The notes: generated by a model not told the origin, from the sequence alone. A stretch of DNA of 64,000 nt from Phytohabitans rumicis (GCF_011764445.1 NZ_BLPG01000001.1:8299316-8363315), one strand, 5' to 3'. Positions 50,415-59,750 are shown, counted from the first letter of the stretch. Made by a program: numbers and translations.

Positions 50415-51095
50415 TTACCCGGTGCGCAGACGGTAGCCCACTCCACGGACGGTCTGCACCAGGTCGGGGTGGCTGAGCTTGGCGCGCAGCGACGCCACGT
50501 GGACCTCCAGCGTGTGCCGGCCGGACCAGGTGGTCTGCCAGACGTCCAGCAGGATGCGCTCGCGGGTCACCGCGACGCCGGGCTGCCGGGCCAGCGACGC
50601 CAGGATGTCGAACTCCTTGCGGGTCAGCGAGACCGCGCGGCCGTTCACCTCCACGGTCCGGCAGGCGTGGTCGATGCGCAGCGGCCCGCACTCGACGGCC
50701 TCCTGCGGCGGGGCCTGCCGGGCGGCCCGGCGCAGCAGCGCCTCGATGCGGGCCTGCAACTCGGCCATCGAGAACGGCTTGACCACGTAGTCGTCGGCGC
50801 CCATGCGCAGCCCGGTGACGCGGTCGCGCTCCTCGGCGCGCGCGGTCACGGCGATGATCCCCAGGTGCGCGCTGCGCGCCCGGAGCGTGCGGCACACGTC
50901 GACGCCGTCGCCGTCCGGCAGGTTGAGGTCCAGCAGCACCAGGTCGCACGGGGCCGCCGCGAGAGCCGCACTGGCCGTCGCGGCGTGCTCCACGTCGTAC
51001 CCGCGCCGTTGCAGCATCGACGTCATGACCGCCGTCACCCGCAGGTCGTCCTCTACGAGCAGTATCCGCATCGGCTTCCGCCCATCGCCCGTCAT
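50415..51095 (-). CDS. OmpR-family response regulator
   Basis: A 226-residue response regulator. Receiver domain residues 9-120: RILLVEDDLRV (acidic pocket), LVLLDLNLPDGDGVDV with phospho-acceptor Asp at about residue 57, the conserved Thr in IIAVTARAEE and Lys in DDYVVKPFSM. The C-terminal winged helix is of the OmpR/PhoB type (LTRKEFDILASLARQPGVAV, then VHVASLRAKLSHPDLVQTVR). I use ATG 51095 because GGAAAGG precedes it; ATG 51071 is the alternative. The cognate kinase gene lies 12 bp downstream. DNA targets are unknown; the TAXI gene is a candidate. Confidence 0.95.
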   Translation of the reverse strand: MTGDGRKPMRILLVEDDLRVTAVMTSMLQRRGYDVEHAATASAALAAAPCDLVLLDLNLPDGDGVDVCRTLRARSAHLGIIAVTARAEERDRVTGLRMGADDYVVKPFSMAELQARIEALLRRAARQAPPQEAVECGPLRIDHACRTVEVNGRAVSLTRKEFDILASLARQPGVAVTRERILLDVWQTTWSGRHTLEVHVASLRAKLSHPDLVQTVRGVGYRLRTG

Positions 51096-51281
51096 GCTTG
51101 CCTTTCCAGCTTGCGGCCGAGAATGTAGCTCACGGATGTTTCCCTCAACGTATCGGCGTCCATAGGGCCTGCTCGGTAACGGGAAGGTAACGGTGGACGT
51201 CTATCGTGGACGCCGCTTGGTGGGGTACAGTGCTGCCGACTAGCCGGGCAGCGATCGTCCACGTACGGGATGTGATGCCCA

Positions 51282-52776
51282 GTGCCCCGCTTGTCCTCCC
51301 TCTCTTTTACGTTGCCAATCGTCTTGGTCGCTGCGCTCGCGCCGGCCGTCCTGACCGCCACGCCGGCCCTCGCCGAGGTCACGTTCACCAGTACCGCCGT
51401 CAACTCGGGCTCCGGGCTGTGCGCCGAGGTGCCGGGCGGCGCCTCCACCAGTGCGCTGCAGCTCGCCCAGGCCACCTGCGCGTCCGGCGCGGCCCGGCAG
51501 TCGTTCACGTTCGTGCCGGTCGCCGGCGTCGCCAACACGTACAACATCCGGACGCTGACGAGCGGCAGCTGCGTCGACATCTTCGGCGCCTCGACCGCGG
51601 ACAACGCCACCGTCATCCAGTACGCCTGCCACAGCAACAACAACCAGCGGTTCCGGCTGCAGGCGGTGACCGTGGCCGGCCAGACGAACACGTTCAACGT
51701 GGTAGCCGTCCACTCCAGCAAGTGCATCGCGCCGGCGGCGGACAACCGCTTGGTGCAGCTGCCGTGCACCACCGCGACCGCCCGGGTATGGCGGCTGCCG
51801 TCGTACACGCCGGGACCTCTACGGGGACCTTCAACAACCCGTTGAAGGTGCAGGGTCCGGATCCGTGGTTGACGTACTACAACGGCTTCTACTACCTGGC
51901 CACGACGACGTGGAACAACACGATCACGATGCGCAAGTCGGCCACGCTGGGTGGGCTGCGCACCGCCCCCGACACGTTGCTGTTCACGCTGACCCGGCCG
52001 AACGGTGCCGGCACGATGTGGGCGCCGGAGTTCCATCTGCTCAACGGGCCGAGCGGGCAACGCTGGTACTTCTACTACACCGCCGGCCAAGAGCCCTACA
52101 ACCTGGGCACCCAACGCATCCACGTGCTGGAAAGCGCCGGCCTGGACCCGATGGGCCCCTACACGTTCAAGGCCGACATGCTCGACCCGACCGCGGACAA
52201 CACCTGGGAACTCGACCCCGGCATCCTGCAACTCAACGGCCAACTCTATTTGCTCGGCACGTTCTACAACGGATCCCAACCCATGTTCATCCGCCCGCTG
52301 TCCAACCCCTGGACCGCGTCCGGCACCCGCCGGACCCTGTCCACCCCCACCTACTCGTGGGAAACCGTGGGTGGCGCGGTCAACGAAGGCGGCGAAGTCC
52401 TGCAACGCAACGGCAGAACCTTCATCATCTACTCCGCCTCACACTGCTCCACCCCCGACTACAAACTCGGCATGCTCACCTACAACGGCGGCGACCCCCT
52501 GCTGTCCTCCTCCTGGACCAAATCAGCCAACCCCGTCTTCCAACGCTCCAACGCCAACGGCGTCTACGGACCCGGCCACAACGGCTTCTTCAAATCCCCC
52601 GACGGCACCGAAGACTGGATCGTCTACCACGCCAACAGCTCCACCAGCGGCGGCTGCGACATGAACCGCTCCACCCGCGCCCAAAAATTCACCTGGAACG
52701 CCGACGGCACCCCAACTTCGGCACCCCCGCATCCCTGAACACCGCACTCGCCGTACCAAGCGGCGAACCCGCCTGA
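51282..52776 (+). CDS. Secreted ricin-type lectin plus GH43 glycosidase, two frameshifts
   Basis: About 498 residues after two bases are restored. Signal peptide 1-31 (LPIVLVAALAPAVLTATPALA). Residues 32-172 are a ricin-like beta-trefoil (VNSGSGLCAEVPGG, SGSCVDIFGASTADNATVIQ, SKCIAPAADNRLVQL), which binds sugar. Then a five-bladed GH43 propeller with GPDPWLTYYNGFYYLATT (first catalytic Asp), WELDPGILQLNGQLYLLG and GGAVNEGGEVLQRNGRTFII (acid). GH43 members act on arabinan or xylan. Breaks: GGG 51812-51814 (PSYTPG-TSTGTFNNPL) and CCCC 52710-52713 (NADGTP-NFGTPASLN). From about 52100 on, codons end in C more than in G, so base use differs within the gene. Confidence 0.85.
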
Positions 52777-52787
52777 CCGCGTCGCCT

Positions 52788-52822
52788 GCCACCGCCGCCT
52801 CTGCTTCGGGGGCGGCGGTGGC
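52788..52822. terminator. GC hairpin after the GH43 gene
   Basis: GCCACCGCCGCC (52788-52799) pairs exactly with GGCGGCGGTGGC (52811-52822) around an 11-nt loop, 11 bp after the GH43 stop. No U-tract. Confidence 0.75.
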
Positions 52823-52882
52823 CCTGTGCGTGACGTCCGAAACCCGCCAGCATCTCGTCCGCGGGCCGCGAAGACTTGAGTC

Positions 52883-53404
52883 ATGGCAACCGTTTACGCG
52901 ACATTCGACAGCCCGCTCGGGGACCTGCTGCTGGTCGGGTCGGCCGGTCCCGGCGGCCCGGCGCTGACCCGCCTGGCCGTGGACGCGCGACCACAGCCGG
53001 AGTGGCGGCGCGACCAGGACGCCTTCGCCGACGCGGGGCACCAGCTGCGGGCGTACTTCGCGGGGGAGCGCCGCGCGTTCGACCTGCCGTACGCGGCCAG
53101 CGGCACGGCGTTCCAGCGGCGGGTGTGGCTCGCGGTCGACGCGATCCCGTACGGCCGGACGGCCACGTACGGCGCGCTGGCCGAGCGCGTCGGGGCGCCG
53201 CGCGACCGGATCCGCGCGGTCGCGGCCGCGGTCGGCGCGAACCCGCTGCTGATCCTGCGCCCCTGCCACCGGGTGGTCGGCGCGGACGGCAAGCTGACCG
53301 GGTACGCCGCCGGCCTGGAGCGCAAGCGCTACCTGCTGAACCTGGAGGGTGGCACGATGCTGGGATCAATGGGCGTCGAGCTATTTCTAACCTCAAACCC
53401 ATGA
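52883..53404 (+). CDS. ogt: Methylated-DNA-protein-cysteine methyltransferase
   Basis: A 173-residue suicide DNA-repair protein that moves the methyl or alkyl group of O6-alkylguanine onto its own cysteine. The active site is ILRPCHRVVGADGKLTGYAA (PCHRV, Cys at about residue 133), with the helix-turn-helix region TAFQRRVWLAVDAIPYGRTA, TYGALAERVGAPRDRIRAVA and GANPLLI before it, the arginine finger in GAPRDRIRAVAAAVG. The usual NPxxI(L/V)VPCHRV reads NPLLILRPCHRV: an Arg just before Pro-Cys. The family call is secure. Its stop overlaps the start of the following repeat protein (ATGA), so the two are co-translated. Ogt/MGMT protects against alkylation. Confidence 0.95.
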   Translation: MATVYATFDSPLGDLLLVGSAGPGGPALTRLAVDARPQPEWRRDQDAFADAGHQLRAYFAGERRAFDLPYAASGTAFQRRVWLAVDAIPYGRTATYGALAERVGAPRDRIRAVAAAVGANPLLILRPCHRVVGADGKLTGYAAGLERKRYLLNLEGGTMLGSMGVELFLTSNP

Positions 53405-53958
53405 CCGACTTCACGTTCGACACCGGCGTTGTCGAATACCACGAGAACTACCAGTACACGGAGCTGCCGGCGGAGATCCGCAGCGACGCGAACTCCGACG
53501 GGCTCACCGACTACGTGGTCCACGACTACGACCGCGACGGACACTACGAGCGGTACGAGCAGGACACCAACTACGACGGGCAGTTCGACGTCGTCCAAGA
53601 CGACCGCAACGAGGACGGTGTCATCGACGCCTCGTGGGAGGACATCAACAAGGACGGGCGCTGGGACGTGCGGGCGCTCGACACCAACCTCGACGGGCGG
53701 TTCGACCACCTGACGTACGACCTGGACGGGCAGCCCGGCTGGGACCTGCACAAGCGGGACACCAACTTCGACGGCGTGATGGACCTCGAGGCGCGCGACC
53801 GCAACCACGACGGCGCGTACGACGTGATGACCGAGGACCGCAACTACGACGGGCAACTCGACCGCCTGTCGTACGACCTGAACGGCGATGGGCGTTTCGA
53901 CCTCGTCAAGGAAGACAACAACTACGACGGCGACTACGAAAACTCGTACCGCTACTGA
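53401..53958 (+). CDS. DxNxDG calcium-loop repeat protein coupled to ogt
   Basis: A 185-residue acidic protein built of about 10 tandem units of roughly 11-15 residues, each with a D-x-N/D-x-D-G-x-x-D loop: DANSDGLTDYV, DYDRDGHYERY, DTNYDGQFDVV, DRNEDGVIDAS, DINKDGRWDV, DTNLDGRFDHL, DTNFDGVMDLE, DRNHDGAYDVM, DRNYDGQLDRL, DLNGDGRFDLV. This is the loop of dockerin/EF-hand-like and thrombospondin-3-type calcium sites. It has no signal peptide, so it is probably cytoplasmic, which is unusual for such repeats. ATGA overlap with ogt. No function is known; a calcium-responsive scaffold is a guess. Confidence 0.75.
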   Translation: MTDFTFDTGVVEYHENYQYTELPAEIRSDANSDGLTDYVVHDYDRDGHYERYEQDTNYDGQFDVVQDDRNEDGVIDASWEDINKDGRWDVRALDTNLDGRFDHLTYDLDGQPGWDLHKRDTNFDGVMDLEARDRNHDGAYDVMTEDRNYDGQLDRLSYDLNGDGRFDLVKEDNNYDGDYENSYRY

Positions 53959-54002
53959 CCCCGCCCCGGCCTCGCGCGTCGCGACCGGCCGGCCGGCGTT
54001 CG

Positions 54003-54105
54003 CGCCGATCAAGGACTTTGGCGTCGATCAAGGGCGAACGGCCGTGCTTTGATCTCCGATCCACGACCGTTTGCCCTTGATCGACGCCAAAGTCCTTGAT
54101 CGGCG
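54003..54105. repeat. 65-bp palindromic element, copy 8 (both outer arms)
   Basis: The complete form: outer arms 54003-54021 and 54087-54105 are exact complements (CGCCGATCAAGGACTTTGG), flanking core 54022-54086 in forward orientation. Total 103 bp. It lies between same-strand genes. Confidence 0.95.
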
Positions 54106-54193
54106 CGTGCCGGGCGGGGCGGCGGAGGGCGGGGCGGCGGAGGGCGGGGCGGCGGAGGGCGGGGCGGCGTACGGGGGTGGGGAGGATGGGGGG
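54106..54193. repeat. Tandem GGCGGAGGGCGGG repeat
   Basis: Three to four copies of a 15-bp unit (GGCGGAGGGCGGGGC) followed by purine-rich DNA running to the start of the AfsR-like gene. It could form G-quadruplexes. It lies directly before an ATG, so it may lie in the mRNA leader. Confidence 0.75.
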
Positions 54194-57100
54194 ATGCGGG
54201 TGTGGGTGGGGGTGCTTGGCGGGACGGAGGTGCGGGGGCCGATGGGGGGCGGTTGGCGCTCGGTGGGCCGCGGGTACGGGCGTTGCTCGCGCTGCTGGCG
54301 CTCGACGCGGGCCGGCTCGTCCCCGCGGAGCGGCTGATCGACGGCCTGTACGGCGACCACCCGCCCGCCGGCGCCGCGAACGCGCTCCAGTCGCAGGTTT
54401 CCCGGCTGCGCCAGACGCTGGGCGAGTACGCCCGGGTGGAGTTCGACCCGGCGGCGGGCTACCGGTTGGCGGTGGAGCGGGACGACGTCGACGCGCACCG
54501 GTTCGCGCGGCTCGCCGGCGAGGGGCGGCGCGCGCTGCAGGCGGGTGACCTCGCCGGGGCGGCCGCCGCGCTGGGCGAGGCGCTGGAGCTGTGGCGGGGT
54601 CCCGCGCTGGCGGACGCGCCGTACGCGACCGCGCCGGCCGCCCGGCTGGAGGAGCTGCGCCTCGGTGCGGTCGAGGACAAGGTCGCGGCCGAGCTGGGGC
54701 TGGGCGGGCACGCCGGGCTGGTCGCCGAGCTGCGCGACCTGGTCGCCGCGCACCCGCTGCGGGAGCGGCTGCGGGTCCACCTCATGGGCGCGCTGCACGG
54801 CAGCGGGCGGCAGGCCGAGGCGCTGGCCGCGTACGAGGAGGGCCGGCGGATCCTGGCCGAGGAGCTGGGCGTCGACCCCTCGCCGGAGATGTCCGCGCTG
54901 CACGTCGCCATCCTGCGGGACGAGGCGATCCGAGCGCCGCGCCTGCCGGGCCAGCTCACCAGCTTCGTCGGGCGCGAGGAGGAGCTGCGCCGGGTCGGCA
55001 AGCTGCTGGGCGAGGCGCGGCTGGTCACGCTGCACGGGCCCGGCGGCGCGGGCAAGACCCGGCTGGCCATCGAGGCCGCCGGCCGCCAGGACGGCGATGT
55101 GTGCCTGGTCGAGCTGGCACCGGTGGCGCCCGGCGAGGACGTGCCGCAGGCGGTGTTGGCGGCGCTCGGGCTGCGGGAGGCCGGCCTGCGCGGCACGGCG
55201 GACCGGCGGGACGCCACCGAACGGCTGGTCGCGGCGCTCGCCGACCGCCGGCTGCTGATCGTGCTGGACAACTGCGAGCACGTCGTCGCGGACGCCGCCC
55301 GGCTGGCCGCTCGGCTGCTCGGTGCCTGTCCCGGGCTGCGGATCCTGGCCACCAGCCGGGAGCCGCTCGGCCTGACCGGCGAGGCGCTCTGCCCGGTCGT
55401 CGGGCTCGCCGTGCCGCCGCCGGACGCCGTGGACGCGCTGGTGGTGTACCCGGCGGTGCGGCTCTTCGCCGATCGGGCCGCCGACGTGGCACCCGGTTTC
55501 GCGGTCGACGACAACCACGATGCGGTGCTGCGGATCTGCCGTACCCTCGACGGTCTGCCGCTGGCCATCGAGCTGGCCGCGGCGCGGCTGCGGGCGCTGC
55601 CGGTCGCGGAGGTCGCGGCCCGCCTGGACGACCGGTTTCGCCTGCTGAACCGGGGGAGCCGCACCGCCGAGCCGCGGCACCAGACGCTCCGGGCGGTGGT
55701 GGGGTGGAGCTGGGATCTGCTGGACGCGGCCGAGCAGCGGCTGGCCCGCCGGCTGACGGTCTTCGCGGGCGGGGCCACGCTCGCCGCGGCCGAGGCGGTG
55801 TGCGGCGCGGACGTCGACGTGCTCACCGGCCTGGTCGACAAGTCGCTCGTGGTGGCGACCGGTGACCGGTACTGGATGCTGGAGACCGTGCGGGCGTTCT
55901 GCGCCGAGCGGCTGGCCGAGGCCGGCGAGATCGCGGAGCTGCGGGCCGCGCACGCGGCGTATTTCCTGGATCTGGCCCGGACCGCGGACCCGCACCTGCG
56001 CCGCGCCGAGCAGTTGGAGTGGCTGCGCCGCCTGGACGCGGACCGCGACAACCTGCACGCGGCGCTGCGCCGGGCGACCGCCGACGACCCGCCGGCGGCG
56101 CTGCGGCTGGTCGCGGCGCTGGCGTTCTACTGGTGGCTGCGCGGCCTGCGTACGGAGAGCGCGGCGCTGGCCACACGGTTGTTGGCGCAGGTCGGGACCG
56201 AGCCACCGCCCGGCCTGGCGGAGGAGTACGCGCTGTGCGCGCTGACCGCCTCGTTGGGCGGGGCCGGGTGCCCGCAGCTGCCGGTCAGCGTCTGGGCGGC
56301 CGGCGAGGTCCTGCCCAAGCTCGATCGCCCGCCGGCGCAGCCGTTCCTGCTGTACCTGTCGGCGCTGGCCACCGGGCCGCCGGAGGGCGGGCCCATGTCC
56401 GGCAACGAGATGCTCGAGCTGTGGGGCGACATGCTCGGCGTGGATCCGTGGATCCTGGCGCTGGGGTCGATCGGCGTCGGGCTGACGCTGCTGTACTACC
56501 GGCGCGTCGAGTCCGCCGAGCGGGAGATCGCCACCGCGCTCGCCGGGTTCCGGGCGCTGGGGGAGCGCTGGGGCATGATGGTCGCCCTGTCCGCGCTGGC
56601 CGAGTTCGCCGACTGGCGGGGCGACCACGCCGCGGCGGCCGCCCCGATGGGCGAGGCGCTGCGCCTGGCCGAGGCCCTGGACTCCACGGTGGACATCGCC
56701 GACCTGCTGCGCATCCGCGCGGACGGGCGGGTGTACGCCGGCGACCTGGATGGCGGGCGGGACGACTACCTCCAGGCGGTGGCCCACGCCCGGCGGTCGG
56801 GCGCGCTGGAGCTGCTGGCGGCGGCCCACCTGGGGCTCGGCGAGGTAGCCCGGCGCCGCGGCGACCTGGCCGGGGCCCGGACGCTCTGCGAGACGGCGCT
56901 CGCCGAGTGCCCGACCGGGTGGTTCAGCGCGGAGGCGACGCGGTTCGCCGTACACGTGGCGCTTGGTCGGATCGCGGAGGCGGAGGGTGACCCGGCCGCG
57001 GCGCGTGCCTGGTATCGGCGCGGGTTGGCCGGCACCGCCGGCACGCGCAGCATGTTCGCGCTGACCGACGCGGTCGAGGGACTGGTCGGCCTCGCGGAGG

Positions 57101-57258
57101 GCGAGCGGGCCGCGCTGCTGCTCGGCGCGGGCGCCGCCCTGGGCGCGGTGGACGCGGACGCCGGGCGGGAGCGGGCGGGCGACGCCGCGGCCTTCGCCCG
57201 CGGCGTCGCGATGACCCGCGAGGAGGCGATCAGGGCGCTGTCAGCGGACGGTGCGTGA
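54194..57258 (+). CDS. AfsR/BTAD-type transcriptional regulator with NTPase and TPR, one frameshift
   Basis: About 1021 residues after one base is restored. N-terminal OmpR-like DNA-binding winged helix (residues 20-95: ANALQSQVSRLRQTLGEYAR), BTAD helical domain to about 245 (LRERLRVHLMGALHGSGRQA, EALAAYEEGRRILAEELGVD), NB-ARC-type NTPase with Walker A TLHGPGGAGKTRLAIEA, Walker B LLIVLDNCEHV and LATSREPLGLTGE, then a long TPR-like part. AfsR/SARP relatives activate specialised metabolism or transport. ATG 54194 starts MRVWVGVLGGTEVRG and the frame breaks at GGGGG 54234-54238 before ADGGRLALGG; one G restores it. It lies 31 bp upstream of a DrrAB-type exporter, its likely target. Confidence 0.88.
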
Positions 57259-57289
57259 CCGGTCAGCGCCGCCCGCGACCGTAAGCCGC

Positions 57290-58255
57290 ATGACGACAGA
57301 GACACCCGCGGTGGTCGCCGAGGGGCTGCGCAAGCGGTACGGCGCGACCACCGCCCTCGACGGTTTCGACCTGAGCGTGCCGGCCGGCACGGTGTACGGG
57401 CTGCTGGGGCCGAACGGCGCCGGCAAGACCACGGCGGTGCGGATCCTGTCCACGCTGCTGCGCTTCGACGGCGGCCGGGCCCTCGTCGCCGGGTACGACG
57501 TGGCGCGCCAGCCGGAGCGGATCCGCGACCTGATCGCCATGACCGGGCAGTACGCCGCGGTCGACGAGATCCTCAGCGGCCGGCAGAACCTGGTCCTCTT
57601 CGGACGCCTCTACCACCTGCGCCCGCGGGCCGCCCGGCAGCGGGCCGACGAGCTGCTGGACCGGTTCGGGCTGGCGGACGCGGCGGACAAGTCGGCCAGG
57701 GAGTACTCCGGCGGGATGCGCCGCCGGCTCGACCTGGCCGCCAGCCTCATCCGGACCCCGCAGGTCCTCTTTCTCGACGAGCCCACCGCCGGCCTCGACC
57801 CGCGCAGCCGCAACCAGCTCTGGGACGCGGTCCGCGAGCTGGTCGCCGGCGGCACGACGGTGCTGCTCACCACGCAGTACCTGGAGGAGGCCGACCAGTT
57901 GGCCGGCCGGATCTCGGTGGTCGACGCCGGCCACGTGGTCGCCGAGGGCACGCCGGACGAGCTGAAGTCGAGGATCGGCGCGGACCGGCTGGAGGTGGTC
58001 GTGCACGACGCGGCCGACCTGGGCGCCGCCGCCGGGATCATCCGGGAGATCTGCTTGGCCACGCCAGCGGTCGACATCGACGTACGCCGGCTCGGCGCGC
58101 CGGTCACCGACCGGGTGGCCGCGCTGGCGGGCGTGATGCGGGCGTTGCAGGACGCCGGCATCGGGGTCGAGGACATCGGCCTGCGCCGGCCGACCCTCGA
58201 CGAGGCGTTCCTGCACCTGACCGGCGACCGCGTGCGCGAGGAGGTGGCGGCATGA
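57290..58255 (+). CDS. ABC transporter ATP-binding protein, DrrA type
   Basis: A 321-residue ATPase of the DrrA (antibiotic resistance) family. Walker A LLGPNGAGKTTAVRIL at about residues 40-55, signature SGGMRRRLDLAAS, Walker B VLFLDEPTAGLDPRSR, the H-loop LTTQYLEEADQL (Gln in place of the usual His of the H-loop, as in DrrA proteins), and the C-terminal domain near 230-321 typical of the family. It would pair with the permease in the next gene to export a drug or lipid-like compound. ATG 57290; the stop overlaps the permease start (ATGA). Confidence 0.95.
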   Translation: MTTETPAVVAEGLRKRYGATTALDGFDLSVPAGTVYGLLGPNGAGKTTAVRILSTLLRFDGGRALVAGYDVARQPERIRDLIAMTGQYAAVDEILSGRQNLVLFGRLYHLRPRAARQRADELLDRFGLADAADKSAREYSGGMRRRLDLAASLIRTPQVLFLDEPTAGLDPRSRNQLWDAVRELVAGGTTVLLTTQYLEEADQLAGRISVVDAGHVVAEGTPDELKSRIGADRLEVVVHDAADLGAAAGIIREICLATPAVDIDVRRLGAPVTDRVAALAGVMRALQDAGIGVEDIGLRRPTLDEAFLHLTGDRVREEVAA

Positions 58256-59034
58256 CCGCCCTGGTGGATGGCTGGACGATGACCCGGCGCAACATGGCCC
58301 ACGTGGTGCGGGCGCCGGAGGAGATCGTCATCTACTTCTCCCTGCCCATCATGTTCGTGCTGGTCTTCGGGTACGTCTTCGGCAGCGGCATGGCGGTGCC
58401 CGGTGGCGGCAACTATCGCGAGTACCTGCTGCCCGGCATCTTCGTGATGACCATGCTGTACGGCCTCGGCGCCACCGCGAACGCCGTGGCGCTGGACGTC
58501 AACAGGGGCGTGGTGGACCGGTTCCGGTCGATGCCGGTGGCCCGATCCGCGCTGCTGACCGGGCGCAGCGGCGCCGACCTGATGCGCGCCCTGCTTGAAA
58601 TGTCCACTTTGGTGGTATGTGGCCTGCTGGTTGGCTGGCGCTGGCGCGACGGCGTGGTCGACGCGCTGGTCGCGGTCGGGCTCATCCTGCTGCTGCGGGT
58701 CGCGCTGACCTGGATGGGCATCTACATGGGACTGGTCGTGCCCAACCCGGACGTCGTACCGATCATCGTGTTTCCGCTGGCCTTCCCGCTGACCGCGATC
58801 TCCAACGTCTTCGTGGCACCCGACCTCATGCCGGGCTGGCTCGGCGCGATCTCGGCGTGGAACCCGCTCTCGGCCACCGTGGCGGCGAGCCGCGAGCTCT
58901 TCGGCAACCCGAGCGCCGGAGGCGACTCGTGGGTGGCGCAGCACCCGCTGCTGCTTGCCGTGACCTGGCCGGTGGTGCTCATCGCGGTCTTCGCGCCGCT
59001 CGCGGTACGCCGGTACCGGCGGCTCAGCCGCTGA
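58252..59034 (+). CDS. ABC-2 type permease, DrrB type
   Basis: A 260-residue membrane protein of the ABC-2 family with six transmembrane helices (about residues 26-46, 63-83, 107-130, 137-162, 170-190 and 228-250) and the conserved YLLPGIFVMTMLYGLGATAN and RSMPVARSALLTGR region near residues 60-100. It starts within the ATPase stop (ATGA), so the pair is translationally coupled and forms a two-component exporter. Together with the AfsR-like regulator upstream it makes a three-gene unit. The exported compound is unknown. A sigma gene follows 119 bp later. Confidence 0.93.
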   Translation: MTALVDGWTMTRRNMAHVVRAPEEIVIYFSLPIMFVLVFGYVFGSGMAVPGGGNYREYLLPGIFVMTMLYGLGATANAVALDVNRGVVDRFRSMPVARSALLTGRSGADLMRALLEMSTLVVCGLLVGWRWRDGVVDALVAVGLILLLRVALTWMGIYMGLVVPNPDVVPIIVFPLAFPLTAISNVFVAPDLMPGWLGAISAWNPLSATVAASRELFGNPSAGGDSWVAQHPLLLAVTWPVVLIAVFAPLAVRRYRRLSR

Positions 59035-59153
59035 CAGTGTCTGTATCAGGCTCGGGCGTCGCTGCTCTTGTTTGCGTGATGTCAGGATCCGTTTCGCGTG
59101 GACTTGCTGGTCCCCCCTTCGCCAGAATGGTTCCGGCGAACCTGGGGGATGGA

Positions 59154-59738
59154 ATGGATCCGTTGAGCGAGGCTGGCGCGCGCGAACTCGTCGAGCGGGT
59201 GCGCGCCGGTGACGAGGCCGCGTGGGTCGCCCTGACCGACCGGTACGTCAACCTCCTCTGGTCGGTGGCCCGCGGCATGCGGCTGTCCGAGGCGGACGCC
59301 GCGGACGCCGTGCAGACCACCTGGCTGCACCTCGTGGAAGGGCTGGACACGCTGCGCGACCCGGATCGGGTCGGCGCGTGGCTGGCCACCACGATCCGCC
59401 GGGAGTGCCTGGCCATCCTGCGGCGGCGCAACCGTACGGTCGCCGCCGAGGGGTGGGACCTGATCCCCGACGACGCCGCCCCGCTCGACGACGCGCTCCT
59501 GCGGCAAGAGCGGGACGCGGCGCTGTGGCGGGCGTTCCGCGCGCTGGGCCCCCGGTGCCAGGCCCTGCTGCGGGTGCTGATGGCCGACCCGGCGCCGTCG
59601 TACGCGGAGGTGTCGGAAGCACTCGACATGCCCATCGGCGGCATCGGCCCCACGCGGCGCCGGTGCCTCGACGCGCTCCGCAAGATCATGTTTCGCGGTG
59701 CGCACCCGTTCGAAGCCCCTTCCCCCGGAAACGCATGA
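59154..59738 (+). CDS. ECF sigma factor
   Basis: A 194-residue sigma-70 family factor with regions 2 (about residues 15-80: DEAAWVALTDRYVNLLWSVA, ADAVQTTWLHLVEGLDTLRD, WLATTIRRECLAILRRRN) and 4 (about 125-172: GPRCQALLRVLMADPAPSYA, DMPIGGIGPTRRRCLDALRK). Start ATG 59154 is 9 bp after GGGGGA; an earlier ATG at 59127 is possible. It opens an operon with the secreted-like hypothetical gene 12 bp after its stop, and lies beside the CHAT protease and subtilase genes, so it may control them. The region 59035-59153 probably holds its promoter. Confidence 0.9.
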   Translation: MDPLSEAGARELVERVRAGDEAAWVALTDRYVNLLWSVARGMRLSEADAADAVQTTWLHLVEGLDTLRDPDRVGAWLATTIRRECLAILRRRNRTVAAEGWDLIPDDAAPLDDALLRQERDAALWRAFRALGPRCQALLRVLMADPAPSYAEVSEALDMPIGGIGPTRRRCLDALRKIMFRGAHPFEAPSPGNA

Positions 59739-59750
59739 GGAGGCACCCCC

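Noticed and set aside
6613-54105. CRISPR-like repeats
   Set aside because: Copies are kilobases apart with genes in between, so there are no regular spacers and no cas genes.
54028-56955. Very long minus-strand open frame over the AfsR-like gene
   Set aside because: Shadow of the plus-strand gene with BTAD and NB-ARC motifs; no domain of its own.
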